Shown one piece after another: positions 32,496-41,942 of a DNA stretch of 64,000 nucleotides. The DNA comes from Sediminibacterium sp. Gen4 (GTDB taxonomy: Bacteria > Bacteroidota > Bacteroidia > Chitinophagales > Chitinophagaceae): the NCBI GenBank assembly GCA_013391385.1, contig JACBFI010000009.1, forward strand, positions 1 to 64,000, written 5' to 3'. The notes beneath the pieces were generated by a model that had not been told where the DNA came from, searched no databases, and worked only from the letters and a program-made list of their open reading frames with translations. The position numbers and the translations under genes are program-made. Numbering within the stretch: the first letter of the stretch is position 1; every line of letters starts with the position of its first letter.

Positions 32496-32546
32496 AATAA
32501 ACTAACCACTATTTTCCCTACTTTTACCTCAAGCAAACTCTCCCAC

Positions 32547-32933
32547 ATGGTATCCAAAATTTCAGAAGGGGTTGAAATCAGTGTAGAGACTTTTTTCCAG
32601 TCTGATTACAGCAACCCGCTGAATGGAGAGTACATGTTTGCTTACCGTATTACCATCGAGAACCACAACAATTTTACGATCAAATTACTGCGCAGACATT
32701 GGCATATTTTTGATAGCAATGGAGAGCATCGTGAAGTAGAGGGTGAAGGTGTAGTGGGTATTCAGCCTGTATTACGTCCGGGTGAGCATTACCAATATGT
32801 GAGCGGTTGTAACCTGAGAACAGAAATGGGCAGAATGCATGGCAGTTATCTCATGGAAAATCAGGATACCAAGGGTTTCTTTGATGTCAATATCCCTTCC
32901 TTTGATATGATTGTTCCCGCTAAAATGAACTGA
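32547..32933 (+). CDS. apaG: ApaG domain protein
   Basis: A 128-residue single-domain protein of the ApaG family, a fibronectin-III-like fold linked genetically to Co2+/Mg2+ homeostasis in enterobacteria; its molecular role is not settled. Diagnostic stretches are MVSKISEGVEISVETFF at the start, YRITIENHNNFTIKLLRRHWHIFDSNG, and EGVVGIQPVLRPGEHYQYVSG with the conserved GxQPxLxPGxxxxYxSG motif. ATG 32547 was chosen because the longer frame (from 32442) begins inside a heptad palindrome and adds unconserved residues. The stop adjoins the stop of gldB. Confidence 0.92.
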   Translation: MVSKISEGVEISVETFFQSDYSNPLNGEYMFAYRITIENHNNFTIKLLRRHWHIFDSNGEHREVEGEGVVGIQPVLRPGEHYQYVSGCNLRTEMGRMHGSYLMENQDTKGFFDVNIPSFDMIVPAKMN

Positions 32934-33938
32934 TTAAGGTTTGTATTTAGCTTCTTCAAAAATTTTCTTCGCAGGTGTGTCCATCAGTCTCATTAAGTTC
33001 TGAGGATCTTTTTGTTTACTCATCCATTTTTTAACGATCTGCCATCCCACAAACTGTCCGATAAAACCTGGAGAAGCTTCTCCCAGTGTAGGTGTATTGG
33101 GTGCATCAATCATATAATCACGCACCATTTCGGGGTCAATGATGTACAATAAATTATTTTGTATAAAAAAACTCCAGATATTCTTCTCATTCTCTAAACA
33201 ACCTTCCAATTGTTTGGCGGTATATCCTGTTTTCAAGGTATCGGCTGTTTCAGGAAGAAAATGATCCAAGAGATACAATCTTTTGCCCGCTTCTATCATT
33301 TGCTCTACCAACGGCTTATCAGCATAATTGGGTGGATACAGATCGTCGATAATATTCTTGATGGCATTAACAGGAATATAGGCCCTGTCAAATCTTCTCG
33401 ATAGATAATTCGGATACATTTGCTGCCCTTCTTCCGATTGGTAAATAGGATGTGTACTTCCTAAATATAATTGTAAACCAACGCCCAATCCATCAGGGGT
33501 GATAATACTTCCATAACTATTCAGTGGACCAATAAACGTGATTACTTTTTCCGGCAGTTTGTATTCGGGGAAATAGTATTTAACGAATTGAAGCCCTTGT
33601 TGTATCGCATTCAACTCACGGCTCATGTCTTTGAACTGTGGTTGAATTTCTTTGAATAATGGCTGATAAGAACGAATGAAAGCAGGGATATCTTGTCGCA
33701 CCGCATCCGGACGTGTTCCCATGATATTAAACAGAAAGTCCTGAGGAAAACCACGGTATTCATTGGTGAGTTCCATCAATGATTCTTCGAGTTGTAAAGT
33801 ATCGATGGTAAAAAAAGATTGTTCAAATCTTTGCAAACTCAAGGGTGCTTTTATTCCGGTAACATCGGGAATGAATTTTTTTTCACCGCATGCAAAAAGT
33901 ATCCATACACATGACAATAAATACCATCGACGCATCAT
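32934..33938 (-). CDS. gldB: Gliding motility lipoprotein GldB
   Basis: About 334 residues with a lipoprotein signal (MMRRWYLLSCVWILFACGEKK). The start was moved to 33938, because the 16 extra residues of the longer frame would precede the signal peptide. The mature part carries GldB features: SLQRFEQSFFTID, a run of helical segments, ITFIGPLNSYGSIITPDGLGVGLQLYLGSTHPIY, and the YLSRRFDRAYIPVNAIKNIIDDLYP block. GldB is one of the lipoproteins required for gliding in Flavobacterium and is widespread in Bacteroidota whether or not they glide. It fits with the other type IX secretion genes in the window. Confidence 0.87.
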   Translation of the reverse strand: MMRRWYLLSCVWILFACGEKKFIPDVTGIKAPLSLQRFEQSFFTIDTLQLEESLMELTNEYRGFPQDFLFNIMGTRPDAVRQDIPAFIRSYQPLFKEIQPQFKDMSRELNAIQQGLQFVKYYFPEYKLPEKVITFIGPLNSYGSIITPDGLGVGLQLYLGSTHPIYQSEEGQQMYPNYLSRRFDRAYIPVNAIKNIIDDLYPPNYADKPLVEQMIEAGKRLYLLDHFLPETADTLKTGYTAKQLEGCLENEKNIWSFFIQNNLLYIIDPEMVRDYMIDAPNTPTLGEASPGFIGQFVGWQIVKKWMSKQKDPQNLMRLMDTPAKKIFEEAKYKP

Positions 33939-34054
33939 ATTCTGAATTTTGACAAAGATGCTGATAAAACCATCAGCTACCTGCAAAGAATCCTGTAAAA
34001 CCTATGTAAAAGTTACTGAACTTTGCAGCTTACCAGTAGTAAAAGCTAGTATTC

Positions 34055-35737
34055 ATGAAGATCAGCATCGCACAACAGAATTATCATATCGGAAATTTTG
34101 AAGAGAATACCTGCAAGATCATTGCTGCGATTGAAGCAGCCAAGGCAGAAGGATCAGAATTGATCATCTTCAGTGAAATGAGCGTATGTGGTTATCCCGC
34201 CAGAGATTTTGTGGAGTTCAGTGATTTTATTGATAAATGCTACCAAGCTGTTGATCAGATAAAAGCACATGCGGATACCATTGCTGTTTTGATTGGTTCA
34301 CCGGCGCATAATACCATACAAAAAGGTAAGGACCTGTTCAACGCAGCTTTCTTCCTCTATGAAAAAGAAATCAAAGCAGAAATACATAAGACATTATTAC
34401 CTACCTATGATGTTTTTGATGAGTACCGGTATTTTGAACCCGCTTACGAATGGAAGATCGTTCCATTCAAAGGAAAAAAATTAGCGATCACTATTTGTGA
34501 AGACATTTGGAACCTAGGCGATAACCCATTGTATAGGATTTGTCCGATGGATCAATTGATGGATCAACAGCCGGATGTGATGCTGAATATCAGTGCCTCT
34601 CCATTTGACTATACCCATGATGAAGACCGTAAATCAGTGATCAAAGCCAATGTGCAGAAATATAAAATCCCGATGTTCTACTGTAATTCGGTAGGTAGTC
34701 AAACAGAAATTATTTTTGATGGTGCATCGCTGGTATTTGATAAAGATGCAAATCTATGTGGCGCTCTACCGATGTTTCAGGAAGCCATGTCAACCTGGGA
34801 ACTGAATGATGATGGCAGTATCAACGCGCCGATTTTGGAGCCCGCCAGTCGCGTACCCGATAAAGAACTGAACCCTGCCACTTTAGAACCTGGGTTGAAC
34901 ATTGCACAGGTATATGATGCATTGATCATGGGTATCCGTGATTATTTCTCAAAGATGGGTTTCAGTAAAGCGATCCTTGGATCATCCGGAGGTATTGATT
35001 CAGCGGTAACTTTAGCCATTGCTTGCGATGCATTGGGAAAAGAAAATGTTCGTGCAATACTTATGCCTTCTCCTTATTCTACCGATCATTCAGTAAATGA
35101 TGCAGTTCAATTAAGTAAGAATTTGGGTAATCCTTATGATATCATTCGTATTGATGAAGTCTATGAGTCATTTTTACAAACATTGAAACCTGTTTTCAAT
35201 GACTTACCTTTTTCATTAGCGGAAGAAAATATACAAAGCAGAAGCAGGGGAAATTTATTAATGGCCATCGCAAATAAATTTGGATATATCTTACTCAATA
35301 CTTCCAATAAAAGTGAACTGGCTACCGGTTATGGAACTTTGTATGGTGATATGGCGGGTGGGTTAGGTGTATTGGGAGACTGCTATAAACTACAAGTCTA
35401 TGAACTAGCTCAATACATCAACCGAGAAAAAGAAATCATTCCCACAAATATCATTACCAAAGCCCCTAGCGCAGAATTAAGACCCAATCAAAAAGACAGT
35501 GATAGTTTACCGGATTATACGGTGTTGGATCAGATACTTTACCAATACATTGAAAAAAGAAAAGGTCCGGCTGAGATCAAAGCCATGGGGTATGATGTAG
35601 CATTGGTAGACCGCACACTGAAGATGGTCAACAACAATGAATACAAGCGCAATCAGTTTTGTCCGATCATCCGCATTTCACCCAAAGCTTTTGGGGTGGG
35701 TAGACGGGTACCGATTGTGGGGAAGTATTTGAGCTGA
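34055..35737 (+). CDS. nadE: Glutamine-dependent NAD+ synthetase
   Basis: A 560-residue two-domain enzyme making NAD+ from nicotinic acid adenine dinucleotide with glutamine-derived ammonia. The N-terminal nitrilase domain shows the triad: Glu in IIFSEMSVCGY (near 46), Lys in AEIHKTLLPTYDVFDE (near 114) and Cys in AITICEDIW (near 149). The C-terminal synthetase domain shows the PP-loop SSGGIDSAVTLA (near 312) and the LLNTSNKSELATGYGTLYGDMAGG motif (near 413). The length is normal for the bacterial two-domain form. The gene stands alone after gldB on the opposite strand. Confidence 0.95.
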   Translation: MKISIAQQNYHIGNFEENTCKIIAAIEAAKAEGSELIIFSEMSVCGYPARDFVEFSDFIDKCYQAVDQIKAHADTIAVLIGSPAHNTIQKGKDLFNAAFFLYEKEIKAEIHKTLLPTYDVFDEYRYFEPAYEWKIVPFKGKKLAITICEDIWNLGDNPLYRICPMDQLMDQQPDVMLNISASPFDYTHDEDRKSVIKANVQKYKIPMFYCNSVGSQTEIIFDGASLVFDKDANLCGALPMFQEAMSTWELNDDGSINAPILEPASRVPDKELNPATLEPGLNIAQVYDALIMGIRDYFSKMGFSKAILGSSGGIDSAVTLAIACDALGKENVRAILMPSPYSTDHSVNDAVQLSKNLGNPYDIIRIDEVYESFLQTLKPVFNDLPFSLAEENIQSRSRGNLLMAIANKFGYILLNTSNKSELATGYGTLYGDMAGGLGVLGDCYKLQVYELAQYINREKEIIPTNIITKAPSAELRPNQKDSDSLPDYTVLDQILYQYIEKRKGPAEIKAMGYDVALVDRTLKMVNNNEYKRNQFCPIIRISPKAFGVGRRVPIVGKYLS

Positions 35738-35925
35738 TTTGTCTGTGATGATTTGTATTTTCAACAACCGAATAGGTCTAAAAGAAATATGAGGTTAAAT
35801 TTTGAAGGAAATAGATACACATAACCAAGATCAATAAGCTACTTTATCAATTTTAGGGATAAAACTGTTTACAACTTTCTACTCATTTTTTGGCGGTTTA
35901 ATTTATTTTGCAAAAAACCTTTTAA

Positions 35926-36678
35926 TTGAAAGACTATATAAATAAGATCATTACTGGCGACTCCTTAGAAGTGATGAAGCAATTACCAGATCAATGTGTT
36001 GATTTGGTAATAACTTCACCACCTTACAATTTGAAAAATTCGACAGGAAATGGAATGAAATCAAACACAAAAACAGGTAAATGGGCTGGAGCTGCATTAC
36101 AAAATGGCTATAGTCATCACAACGATTGCATGCCTCACAATGAATATGTAAAATGGCAAAACGATTGTTTAAAAGAAATGTTCCGGTTAATCAAAGATGA
36201 TGGAGCCATTTTTTATAATCACAAACGTAGAGTTCAAAATGGCTTATTGCAAGACCGAGATGATATATTAAAAGGCTTACCTGTAAGGCAAATTATTATT
36301 TGGAAAAGAGCAGGCGGCATTAATTTTAACCCTGGTTATTTTTTACCAACACATGAGGTTATTTATTTAATCCCTAAACCTAAATTTAAACTTGTACCAA
36401 AGGCAAATGCTTACGGAGATGTTTGGGAATTTACACAGGAAATGAAAAATCCTCATCCCGCTCCATTCCCTTTTGCTTTAGTTGATAGAATCATTTCGTC
36501 AACTTATTCAGAAATTGTTTTAGACCCATTTATGGGAAGTGGCACAACTGCTATAGCTGCTTTAAGCAATGAAAGAAAATATATTGGCATTGAACTTTCA
36601 CAAGAATATGCGAAAATGGCTGAAGATAGAATTTCAAGTTATGTTAAACAAACTGAACTAAAATTCGCCTCTTTATAA
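35926..36678 (+). CDS. Type II DNA methyltransferase (N6-adenine/N4-cytosine, beta-type)
   Basis: A 250-residue DNA methyltransferase with the catalytic motif IV TSPPYNL (near residue 30) preceding the SAM-binding motif I DPFMGSGTT (near 203). This order is that of the beta class of amino-methyltransferases. The TSPPY form suggests N4-cytosine or N6-adenine methylation; specificity cannot be read. The start is a TTG (35926), since the conserved INKIITGDSLEVM begins here and no ATG fits. It is 15 bases upstream of the putative restriction endonuclease gene. Both are more AT-rich than their neighbours, in keeping with an acquired restriction-modification unit. Confidence 0.92.
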   Translation: MKDYINKIITGDSLEVMKQLPDQCVDLVITSPPYNLKNSTGNGMKSNTKTGKWAGAALQNGYSHHNDCMPHNEYVKWQNDCLKEMFRLIKDDGAIFYNHKRRVQNGLLQDRDDILKGLPVRQIIIWKRAGGINFNPGYFLPTHEVIYLIPKPKFKLVPKANAYGDVWEFTQEMKNPHPAPFPFALVDRIISSTYSEIVLDPFMGSGTTAIAALSNERKYIGIELSQEYAKMAEDRISSYVKQTELKFASL

Positions 36679-36693
36679 TTATAATTTTTAAAA

Positions 36694-37755
36694 GTGCAGT
36701 CATCCGAAATTTTACAACAAATAGAAAATCGCTGGCATAATGCTTATTGGTTTTCGCGAATGTTAATAAACAAAGACAAATATGTTGCATTAGGAAAGGA
36801 AAATAAACTACTAAGTACAATTGCCAGTTCATTAAGAATTATTGCTAAAACAAACAGGAACTCCTCCGATACAATTATTTTACAAAAACAGACACTACGT
36901 AATTTAATTGAGGACCGATATAAGAAAACACTCTCTACTAAAATACGGGTTGAAACTCTATTGAGAGAACTTGATGAAATGATCCTTACCGTTGAAGATA
37001 TGGACGTTTTCATATTAACCTGCGAGAATATAATGGTCCCGCTGAATGATGCAATTAAGAATATTCCTAGTGACGATAAAGAGTTTACTGAAAATATTGC
37101 TAAATCATATCTTGATGTGCAAGGTGAAAAGGGGTTGGCAACGGTCATTAATTTATGGGATGACTTAGGTGTAAAAGGTTGTTTAACAGCTGAAAGAACA
37201 GAAATCACAAGAGCTTTTACAGCTTTACGAATATTATTGAATAAAGATTTAACTGTATCGGATGAAGATAGAGATATTGTACTTTCCGGTTTTACACAAG
37301 AGTTTGAAAGACGAGCTGGGCAGAAAAGAAAACAAAGAGCTGGCGGGAGTCTAGAAGATGTAACTGATTTTATTTTAGACTATTATAATATAAAATGTGC
37401 AGAAGCCCCCGTCCATTTTCAAGCTGATATTGAAGTAGATAATTGGGTAAAAACAAAAGATTCGTGGTTAATTGGAATTTCTTGTAAAAGAACTCTTCGT
37501 GAAAGATGGAAACAAGTTAGCTCAGCAGAATCTTCCATATTAAGTAAGTTTAAAATTAAGTACATTTTCCATGTTGTTACTTATGATGAAGATTTGTCTG
37601 ATGAAAAATTAACTTTACTCGGCGGGCATAGACATATTTTTTACCTACCTGATAACAGTAGAAGACTTGAATATGCACTTAATCATATAGGATTGAAAGA
37701 CTACGTTAGACCAATTAGCGAATTCATTAATGATATTCGCAAAGAGATAAAATAA
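36694..37755 (+). CDS. Putative type II restriction endonuclease
   Basis: A 353-residue protein directly after the DNA methyltransferase, starting with GTG. Residues 1-210 are mostly helical. The likely nuclease core is near residues 245-275, where DIEVDNWVKTKDSW precedes a strand with GISCKRTLRERW. An Asp...Ser-Cys-Lys arrangement followed by a Glu recalls PD-(D/E)xK variants such as NgoMIV or EcoRII. This assignment is inferred from position and motif; I cannot name the cut site. The low GC content matches its partner. The nearby R-x-K and Trp residues could be DNA contacts. Confidence 0.75.
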   Translation: MQSSEILQQIENRWHNAYWFSRMLINKDKYVALGKENKLLSTIASSLRIIAKTNRNSSDTIILQKQTLRNLIEDRYKKTLSTKIRVETLLRELDEMILTVEDMDVFILTCENIMVPLNDAIKNIPSDDKEFTENIAKSYLDVQGEKGLATVINLWDDLGVKGCLTAERTEITRAFTALRILLNKDLTVSDEDRDIVLSGFTQEFERRAGQKRKQRAGGSLEDVTDFILDYYNIKCAEAPVHFQADIEVDNWVKTKDSWLIGISCKRTLRERWKQVSSAESSILSKFKIKYIFHVVTYDEDLSDEKLTLLGGHRHIFYLPDNSRRLEYALNHIGLKDYVRPISEFINDIRKEIK

Positions 37756-37802
37756 GAATAGAACGTATATTTTATTTGAGATCTAGCTATCCTCAACCTG
37801 AT

Positions 37803-38636
37803 CTACTCATGTATCACCATAATCGGCACATTACTATGATAAGCTAGTTTCTTAGTAGCACTACTATGAAACAATCCTTCAAACAATCCATGCTTTTTTG
37901 GAATGGTAATGATGAGGTCGACCATTTTTTCCAGTGCTACAATGTTGACAGCTTCTACAAAGTTATTATTGTTCTCAAATAGGTATTCGGGTTTATAACC
38001 GTACAAAAGCGTATCCAGCATCAGGCTTTCAAAAGGCGTATCAGCAGACCACTGTTTGTTTTCATGATCTACATGTAAGACAAACAATTTAGCGCCAGTA
38101 GTATCCAAAATGTTTTTAATGGGTTGAACCGGCGTAGTTTCTACCACTTTTTTAAAATCACAGGCAAGCATTACTTCTTCAATCTTTGTAAATACTGCTT
38201 TTGGAGGAACAATGATGACCGGAACTGTTCCGTTCTCTGCCACACTTAATGTATTACTACCGATCAATTTTTCTTCCAAAATACCGGCACCGGTAATACC
38301 CATTACAATCAGTGCCGCACCCGTTTCATGGCAGATATCATCCAGTCCATCTCCTAAATGATCATACCTCGCCAAGGTAGAAACGGTGATACCAGGCTCA
38401 CAAAAAGGACATACAACTGATTTAAAATGCTCCAAAGCTTTTTCACTACTCGCTCTCAACGTATCAATATCAGGCATTACTACCGTTGGAACCATGGGAT
38501 CAATATTCACAGGTGCCTGATAACCATGATATAAGATCACTTCTTCAGCATGTAATTGTTCTGCAAGTTTAAATGCATAAAAAGCTGCATTTTTAGCCGT
38601 GGCAGAGAAATCGGTGGGTACGAGAATCTTTTTCAT
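37803..38636 (-). CDS. Universal stress protein, tandem UspA domains
   Basis: About 277 residues forming two UspA-type domains. The first starts MKKILVPTDFSATAKNAAFYAFKLA and ends with MGITGAGILEEKLIGSNTLSVAENGTVPVIIVPP, the G-2x-G-9x-GS nucleotide-binding pattern. The second starts near residue 140 and ends HSSATKKLAYHSNVPIMVIHE with a degenerate loop. Such tandem proteins are common in Bacteroidota; the ligand and stress role are unknown. The start was set at 38636, since the longer frame adds six residues ahead of the standard domain start. It converges on the restriction endonuclease gene. Confidence 0.9.
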   Translation of the reverse strand: MKKILVPTDFSATAKNAAFYAFKLAEQLHAEEVILYHGYQAPVNIDPMVPTVVMPDIDTLRASSEKALEHFKSVVCPFCEPGITVSTLARYDHLGDGLDDICHETGAALIVMGITGAGILEEKLIGSNTLSVAENGTVPVIIVPPKAVFTKIEEVMLACDFKKVVETTPVQPIKNILDTTGAKLFVLHVDHENKQWSADTPFESLMLDTLLYGYKPEYLFENNNNFVEAVNIVALEKMVDLIITIPKKHGLFEGLFHSSATKKLAYHSNVPIMVIHE

Positions 38637-38819
38637 ACTATTTGTTTGTAACATAAAGCTACCTAGCTATGAATGCATAAAAAATGACATTGGTCAGTAA
38701 ATCTTCTTTTCTTTTTAATCATGCAGAAATGCCGTTTATCAGCTCTAATGTGCTGATCATGTAGCCTTAACAAATTCATGTACATCGCACCAATACCTTC
38801 GCGCACGAAATTCTAAGCA

Positions 38820-39536
38820 ATGAAAACTGTTTTTCGATTTGTATTGTTCATCATAACAACTATCAGTGTTTTTGCAAGTTGTAAAACACTATCCTTTACG
38901 GAAAAGACCATTTTGGCTGAAATACCCGTACAGTATTATTCAAAATCCATCGTTGTAGTAGATGCAGGTGAAGTATACACACCCGGACTCGCCATCACTA
39001 AAAAAAGAGAAGAAGTAGTAACACAGATCAAACGTAAATATTTTTCCAATCTACCGGATGTATTGAGAAAAGATCTGCAGATGGTTGTCTTTACTGATAC
39101 CAGTTTAACCGAAGGAGAAAAAGCACTCTTACTACAAAATGATAACAATGTACGAGCAAAGATCATGGAGCTTTACAAAGCAAATATTGTAATCATCTTA
39201 CAGAATTATGAAGGCGGCTTTAGTCAGGATGAAATACAACGTTCCAGAAACAATGATGGGTCTGTTAATAAACAGGCCACCTATTCTGTTTTCTTCAACA
39301 CCAACATGACAATTATACAAGGTGATCAATTGTATCGTAAACGAATTACTGCCAGTAAATATCATTCTCAAAGACAAGTACTCAGCGGACTCTTTGCGCG
39401 CGGCCCCGGCTACGAAGCCAACAAAAAAGACATCGCCTCCATGGCAGATAGAAATGCCTCTTATGTATCAGGATTGTTTAGAGATAGAAAGGGACTGGTG
39501 AATGGTAGAGGGGAGTTTGTGGAGACGGGGAGATAG
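38820..39536 (+). CDS. Predicted lipoprotein, unknown function
   Basis: A 238-residue protein with a lipoprotein signal (hydrophobic residues 5-19, ending VFASC, Cys21) and a mature domain I do not recognise. Visible stretches are IVVVDAGEVYTPGLAITKKREEVVTQIK and IVIILQNYEGGFSQDEIQRS, then basic strands. No enzyme motif is evident. It stands alone; the stop is followed after 7 bases by a perfect 23-bp heptad hairpin shared with the convergent thiolase gene. Confidence 0.7.
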   Translation: MKTVFRFVLFIITTISVFASCKTLSFTEKTILAEIPVQYYSKSIVVVDAGEVYTPGLAITKKREEVVTQIKRKYFSNLPDVLRKDLQMVVFTDTSLTEGEKALLLQNDNNVRAKIMELYKANIVIILQNYEGGFSQDEIQRSRNNDGSVNKQATYSVFFNTNMTIIQGDQLYRKRITASKYHSQRQVLSGLFARGPGYEANKKDIASMADRNASYVSGLFRDRKGLVNGRGEFVETGR

Positions 39537-39543
39537 GAAAATA

Positions 39544-39609
39544 GTTGATAGTTGACAGTTGACAGTGATGGTTTCTTCCTGTCAACTGTCAACTATCAAC
39601 TATCAACTT
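39544..39609. repeat. Perfect heptad hairpin between convergent genes
   Basis: The left arm has AGTTGAT, AGTTGAC, AGTTGAC and two more bases. The right arm (39580-39609) has GTCAACT twice and ATCAACT twice. The stem is 23 bp with no mismatch and a 13-base loop. The right arm has one more heptad than the left and ends at the stop codon of the thiolase gene. The words are the same as in the arms of four-helix-bundle element 1. Confidence 0.92.
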
Positions 39610-40784
39610 TAAAGATTCTCAATAATCCCCGCAATACCCTGTCCACCACCTACACAAGCGGTGACCATGCCGTATTTTTTATTGAGGCGTTTCATGTCGT
39701 TCAATAGTTGCACCGTGAGTTTACAACCTGTGCAGCCTAGTGGATGTCCGAGTGCAATGGCGCCACCATTGATATTAACGATATCAGGATTTAAGCCGAG
39801 TTCTCTGATCACTGCCAGTGATTGTGAAGCAAAAGCTTCATTGAGTTCAATCAAATCGATATCATTCTGACTCATACCGGCTTGCTTCAATACTTTAGGT
39901 ATTGCAGCAACAGGACCAATACCCATGATGCGTGGATGAACACCTGCAGAAGCACAGTTCACCAATCTACCGATAGGTTTCAATCCTAACTCTACCACCA
40001 TTCGTTCACTCATCACGATCACAAATGCGGCACCGTCACTGGTTTGAGAAGAGTTACCCGCGGTAACACTTCCACCCATGGCAAAAGCCGGTTTTAATTT
40101 TCCGAGCGCTTCGATATTGGTATCAGCACGTACCCCTTCATCTGTATCTACTACATAAGAGCGTACTGCTTTTTTCCCTTTTTCATTTAAATAAGTTTCT
40201 TCAACCGTAATAGGCAGAATACCGGATTTGAAATATCCATTCTCAATCGCCTGCATCGCTTTCTGGTGCGACTGATAGGCAAAAGCATCTTGGTCTTCAC
40301 GGCTCACTTTAAATTCTTTGGCCACTGCTTCGGCAGTTAAACCCATGCTTAAATAATAATCAGGTTCATCTTTCGCAATAGAATAAGCAGGCACTGTTTT
40401 CCAACCTGCTGTTGGCACCAAACTCATGCTCTCCGTACCACCGGCAATGATACAATCCGCCATACCGGTTCTGATCTTTGCAGAAGCAATTGCAATGCTT
40501 TCTAATCCACTCGCACAATAACGATTGATGGTAAATCCGGCCACATCAATACCCAATGCCCGTGCAGAAATAATTCTTCCAAACTGCAAACCTTGTTCTG
40601 CTTCAGGAACGGCATTTCCCACGATCACATCATCCACTCTCTTTGCTTCCAATTGTGGCACGGCAGCCATTAGTCCTTTGATGACTTCAACGGCCAGATC
40701 ATCCGGACGAAAAAATCTGAATCCGCCACGTTTACTTTTGGTCACAGCCGTTCTGTATCCGGCAACGATATAAGCTTCCTGCAT
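39609..40784 (-). CDS. Acetyl-CoA acyltransferase (thiolase)
   Basis: A 391-residue degradative thiolase that cleaves 3-ketoacyl-CoA in fatty-acid beta-oxidation. The start was set at 40784 ([25 protein letters not shown]), as family members begin here. Active-site stretches are [14 protein letters not shown] with the acyl-carrying Cys (near 90), [32 protein letters not shown] (near 345, His) and [11 protein letters not shown] with the second catalytic Cys (near 377). It could also work in the synthetic direction, but the sequence sits with FadA-type enzymes. An acyl-CoA dehydrogenase gene lies 3 kb away. The stop codon touches a heptad hairpin. Confidence 0.92.
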   Translation of the reverse strand: MQEAYIVAGYRTAVTKSKRGGFRFFRPDDLAVEVIKGLMAAVPQLEAKRVDDVIVGNAVPEAEQGLQFGRIISARALGIDVAGFTINRYCASGLESIAIASAKIRTGMADCIIAGGTESMSLVPTAGWKTVPAYSIAKDEPDYYLSMGLTAEAVAKEFKVSREDQDAFAYQSHQKAMQAIENGYFKSGILPITVEETYLNEKGKKAVRSYVVDTDEGVRADTNIEALGKLKPAFAMGGSVTAGNSSQTSDGAAFVIVMSERMVVELGLKPIGRLVNCASAGVHPRIMGIGPVAAIPKVLKQAGMSQNDIDLIELNEAFASQSLAVIRELGLNPDIVNINGGAIALGHPLGCTGCKLTVQLLNDMKRLNKKYGMVTACVGGGQGIAGIIENL

Positions 40785-40903
40785 AAACTCGGTTTTACCT
40801 ATCAAATGTAGGGAATTTTTCAAAAAAAGTTGTTTATGCAACCAAATTTAACGCAGACCGGTTCTTCCTACTGAAATCAAATGCCCCTTATCTTCGCAGC
40901 ACC

Positions 40904-41935
40904 ATGATCTACCCGCTTATCAGACAATTGCTTTTTTGTTTCCCACCTGAAGATGTACACTATTTTTCGATGGATATTTTGCGCAGTATCTGTTCCGTGC
41001 AACCATTGAAAAAAATGATTAGCGGGTCCTTTTCCCCCAAACAAAACGGATTGGGAAAAGAGGTATTTGGATTGCATTTTCCCAATCCGGTGGGTTTGGG
41101 TGCCGGCTTTGATAAAAATGCTTTGTACCTGAACGAATTGGAAGCTTTGGGATTTGGGTTTGTAGAGATCGGCACTGTTACCCCACTACCCCAACCCGGT
41201 AATGACAAACCCCGACTTTTTCGCTTACCTGCTGATCAAGCATTGATCAACCGTATGGGTTTTAATAATTACGGAGCAAAAGCCATTGCAGGCAGATTGG
41301 AAATGCACAAGAAAAAGCAATCAGCACTCATCGTGGGTGGAAACATTGGAAAGAATAAAGTAACAGCCAATGAAGATGCCTGGAAAGATTATCTAACTTG
41401 CTTCGATACGCTACATGATGGGGTTGATTATTTTGTTGTGAATGTAAGTTCGCCCAATACACCCGGACTCAGAGAATTGCAAGAAAAAGACTCCTTGAAG
41501 AAAATATTTAGCGAACTTCAAAACAGCAATCAAGGAAAAACAAATCCAAAACCACTCTTATTGAAAATTGCACCGGATCTTACCAAGGAACAATTGGATG
41601 ATATTGTTGCACTGGCATTTGAAGTGAAGTTGGATGGACTCGTTGCTACCAATACCACCATCAGTAGAGAACATCTTCGAACACCTGCATCCACCATTCA
41701 AAAAATAGGTGCAGGAGGATTGAGTGGTAAGCCTGTACAGCAGCGATCAACCGAAGTAGTACAATATCTTGCTGAACAAACCGGAAAACAGATTCCCATT
41801 ATTGCCAGTGGTGGAATTTTTACGGGTGCAGATGCCAAAGAGAAAATCGATGCAGGTGCCAACTTAGTTCAGGTATGGACCGGATTTGTGTATAAAGGTC
41901 CGGGTATTGTGAAACAAATTTGTAAGCATTTATAA
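40904..41935 (+). CDS. pyrD: Dihydroorotate dehydrogenase (quinone), class 2
   Basis: A 343-residue membrane-associated flavoenzyme that oxidises dihydroorotate to orotate with quinone as acceptor. Class 2 is shown by the N-terminal amphipathic extension (residues 1-45). FMN and catalytic stretches are VGLGAGFDKNALYL, FVEIGTVTPLPQPGN, the active-site Ser in NVSSPNTPGLRELQ (near 182), LLKIAPDL, TNTT and IIASGGIFTGADA. A TATCTTCG box, near the -7 consensus, ends 7 bases before the start. It uses the menaquinone made by UbiE, follows dihydroorotase in the pathway, and lies 7 bases before the terC gene. Confidence 0.95.
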   Translation: MIYPLIRQLLFCFPPEDVHYFSMDILRSICSVQPLKKMISGSFSPKQNGLGKEVFGLHFPNPVGLGAGFDKNALYLNELEALGFGFVEIGTVTPLPQPGNDKPRLFRLPADQALINRMGFNNYGAKAIAGRLEMHKKKQSALIVGGNIGKNKVTANEDAWKDYLTCFDTLHDGVDYFVVNVSSPNTPGLRELQEKDSLKKIFSELQNSNQGKTNPKPLLLKIAPDLTKEQLDDIVALAFEVKLDGLVATNTTISREHLRTPASTIQKIGAGGLSGKPVQQRSTEVVQYLAEQTGKQIPIIASGGIFTGADAKEKIDAGANLVQVWTGFVYKGPGIVKQICKHL

Positions 41936-41942
41936 ATCGTTT

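Noticed and set aside
32442-32546. N-terminal extension of ApaG
   Set aside because: The extension is read through a heptad palindrome and is not like ApaG; the family start is at 32547.
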